The notes under the pieces were generated by a model. It was given only the letters and a program-made list of their open reading frames with translations. It was not told the DNA's origin and did not search any database. This document shows positions 20,346 through 20,915 of a DNA stretch of 20,915 nucleotides, one piece after another. This DNA is from Rhizophagus sp. LPA8_4_AMF. Taxonomy: Eukaryota > Glomeromycota > Glomeromycetes > Glomerales > Glomeraceae. The DNA is taken from the NCBI GenBank assembly GCA_021464525.1, contig JADRCO010001256.1, positions 1 through 20,915 of the forward strand. The letters run 5' to 3'. Within the stretch, counting starts at the first letter, position 1. Every line of letters begins with the position of its first letter. A program made the position numbers and the translations under genes.

Positions 20346-20915
20346 TATAGAGGATTAATTTTGGGGTTGCTGCTATTTTTCTGTCCTCTGTGAGGATTGT
20401 GTAGTGAAGAAACTAGATTGGAGAACGTGTTGGGCAAATTTTTTCAAGAGGTACCTTTGTTTTGTTTAAAAAAAGGAATCAGAATCTGACCCTTTAAATA
20501 TAATTTGTCTGATATAGAACTTTTATATAGTCGTATCACATCTGATAAAAAAAACTTTCTTTTATAAATAGTAGTCCCTAAATCATATGAATTTTTTTTT
20601 ATAAAAAAAAAACAAAGACAGCACCAAAACAAATATTAATGAGGAAGGTATTAAATGCGAACTAAATTCCTTAAAATTTAGTCGTTAATCGGGATTTTAC
20701 GGAATCCTTTTTTTTTATTTCTAATCAACAATGATTGGCAATTTTTTATCTAGGTTATCATTGATAATCACACTCCCATTGAAGAATTTCTCTATGTCTG
20801 ATAAGGGCAGTGACAGATATTAGGTAATATTTTAGGGGGTGGGGGGGTCAACCAAAATCTTACGTGACACACAAATAAGCATTCTTATTGGTTAAACTTA
20901 ATAATATATATATAT
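20346..20915. promoter_or_regulatory. INO1 upstream region
   Basis: No gene is supported; the 62-codon minus-strand frame at 20444-20632 is noise. On the minus strand, TATATAAAA lies at 20521-20529 and a second TATAAAA word at about 20562-20569. CATATGAATT at 20584-20593 matches the yeast inositol-sensitive element (CATGTGAAAT) at 8 of 10 positions. A G-rich run lies at 20835-20847. All regulatory readings are motif-based inference. Confidence 0.35.

Overview
This looks like a piece of a very AT-rich, intron-rich fungal nuclear genome. Every gene I can reconstruct is split by short GT-AG introns, mostly 64-102 nt. The products are typically fungal (a Gvp36-type BAR protein, cytochrome c peroxidase with fungal-type residues, Dpl1, Ino1), and the spacers are AT-rich with decayed transposon-like repeats. 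The overall style resembles arbuscular mycorrhizal fungi such as Rhizophagus, but that is inference; I see no taxonomic marker.

Layout. Bases 1-6460 hold no gene I can support. This block contains a 2.15-kb inverted-repeat element (1302-3447) carrying a 72-bp minisatellite and a nested MITE-like element, a shorter related element (4811-5064), a perfect hairpin (4428-4465) and a doubtful tRNA-derived SINE remnant near 6050-6100. From 6461 to 20345 the window is gene-dense: beta-carbonic anhydrase (-) and cytochrome c peroxidase (+), divergent; an unrecognised two-membrane-segment protein (-); sphingosine-1-phosphate lyase (-), divergent from a BAR-domain protein (+); a claudin/PMP22-like four-helix membrane protein (+), convergent with a stomatin-like SPFH protein (-); and inositol-3-phosphate synthase (-). 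The last 570 bases are the INO1 upstream region.

Each exon chain was checked by frame: the exon lengths add up to a whole number of codons and the joined protein matches its family across every junction. This was done by reading, without alignment software. The genes are not an operon or a recognisable biosynthetic cluster. Several concern membranes (sphingoid-base breakdown, inositol for phospholipids and sphingolipids, a membrane-bending BAR protein, a stomatin scaffold, a claudin-like tetraspan protein), but shared regulation is only speculation. I found no convincing new multi-gene system. The best leads are the claudin-like protein, the composite repeat element, the paired CACGTG/CCAAT promoter modules, and the long open frames upstream of the divergent carbonic anhydrase and peroxidase genes.
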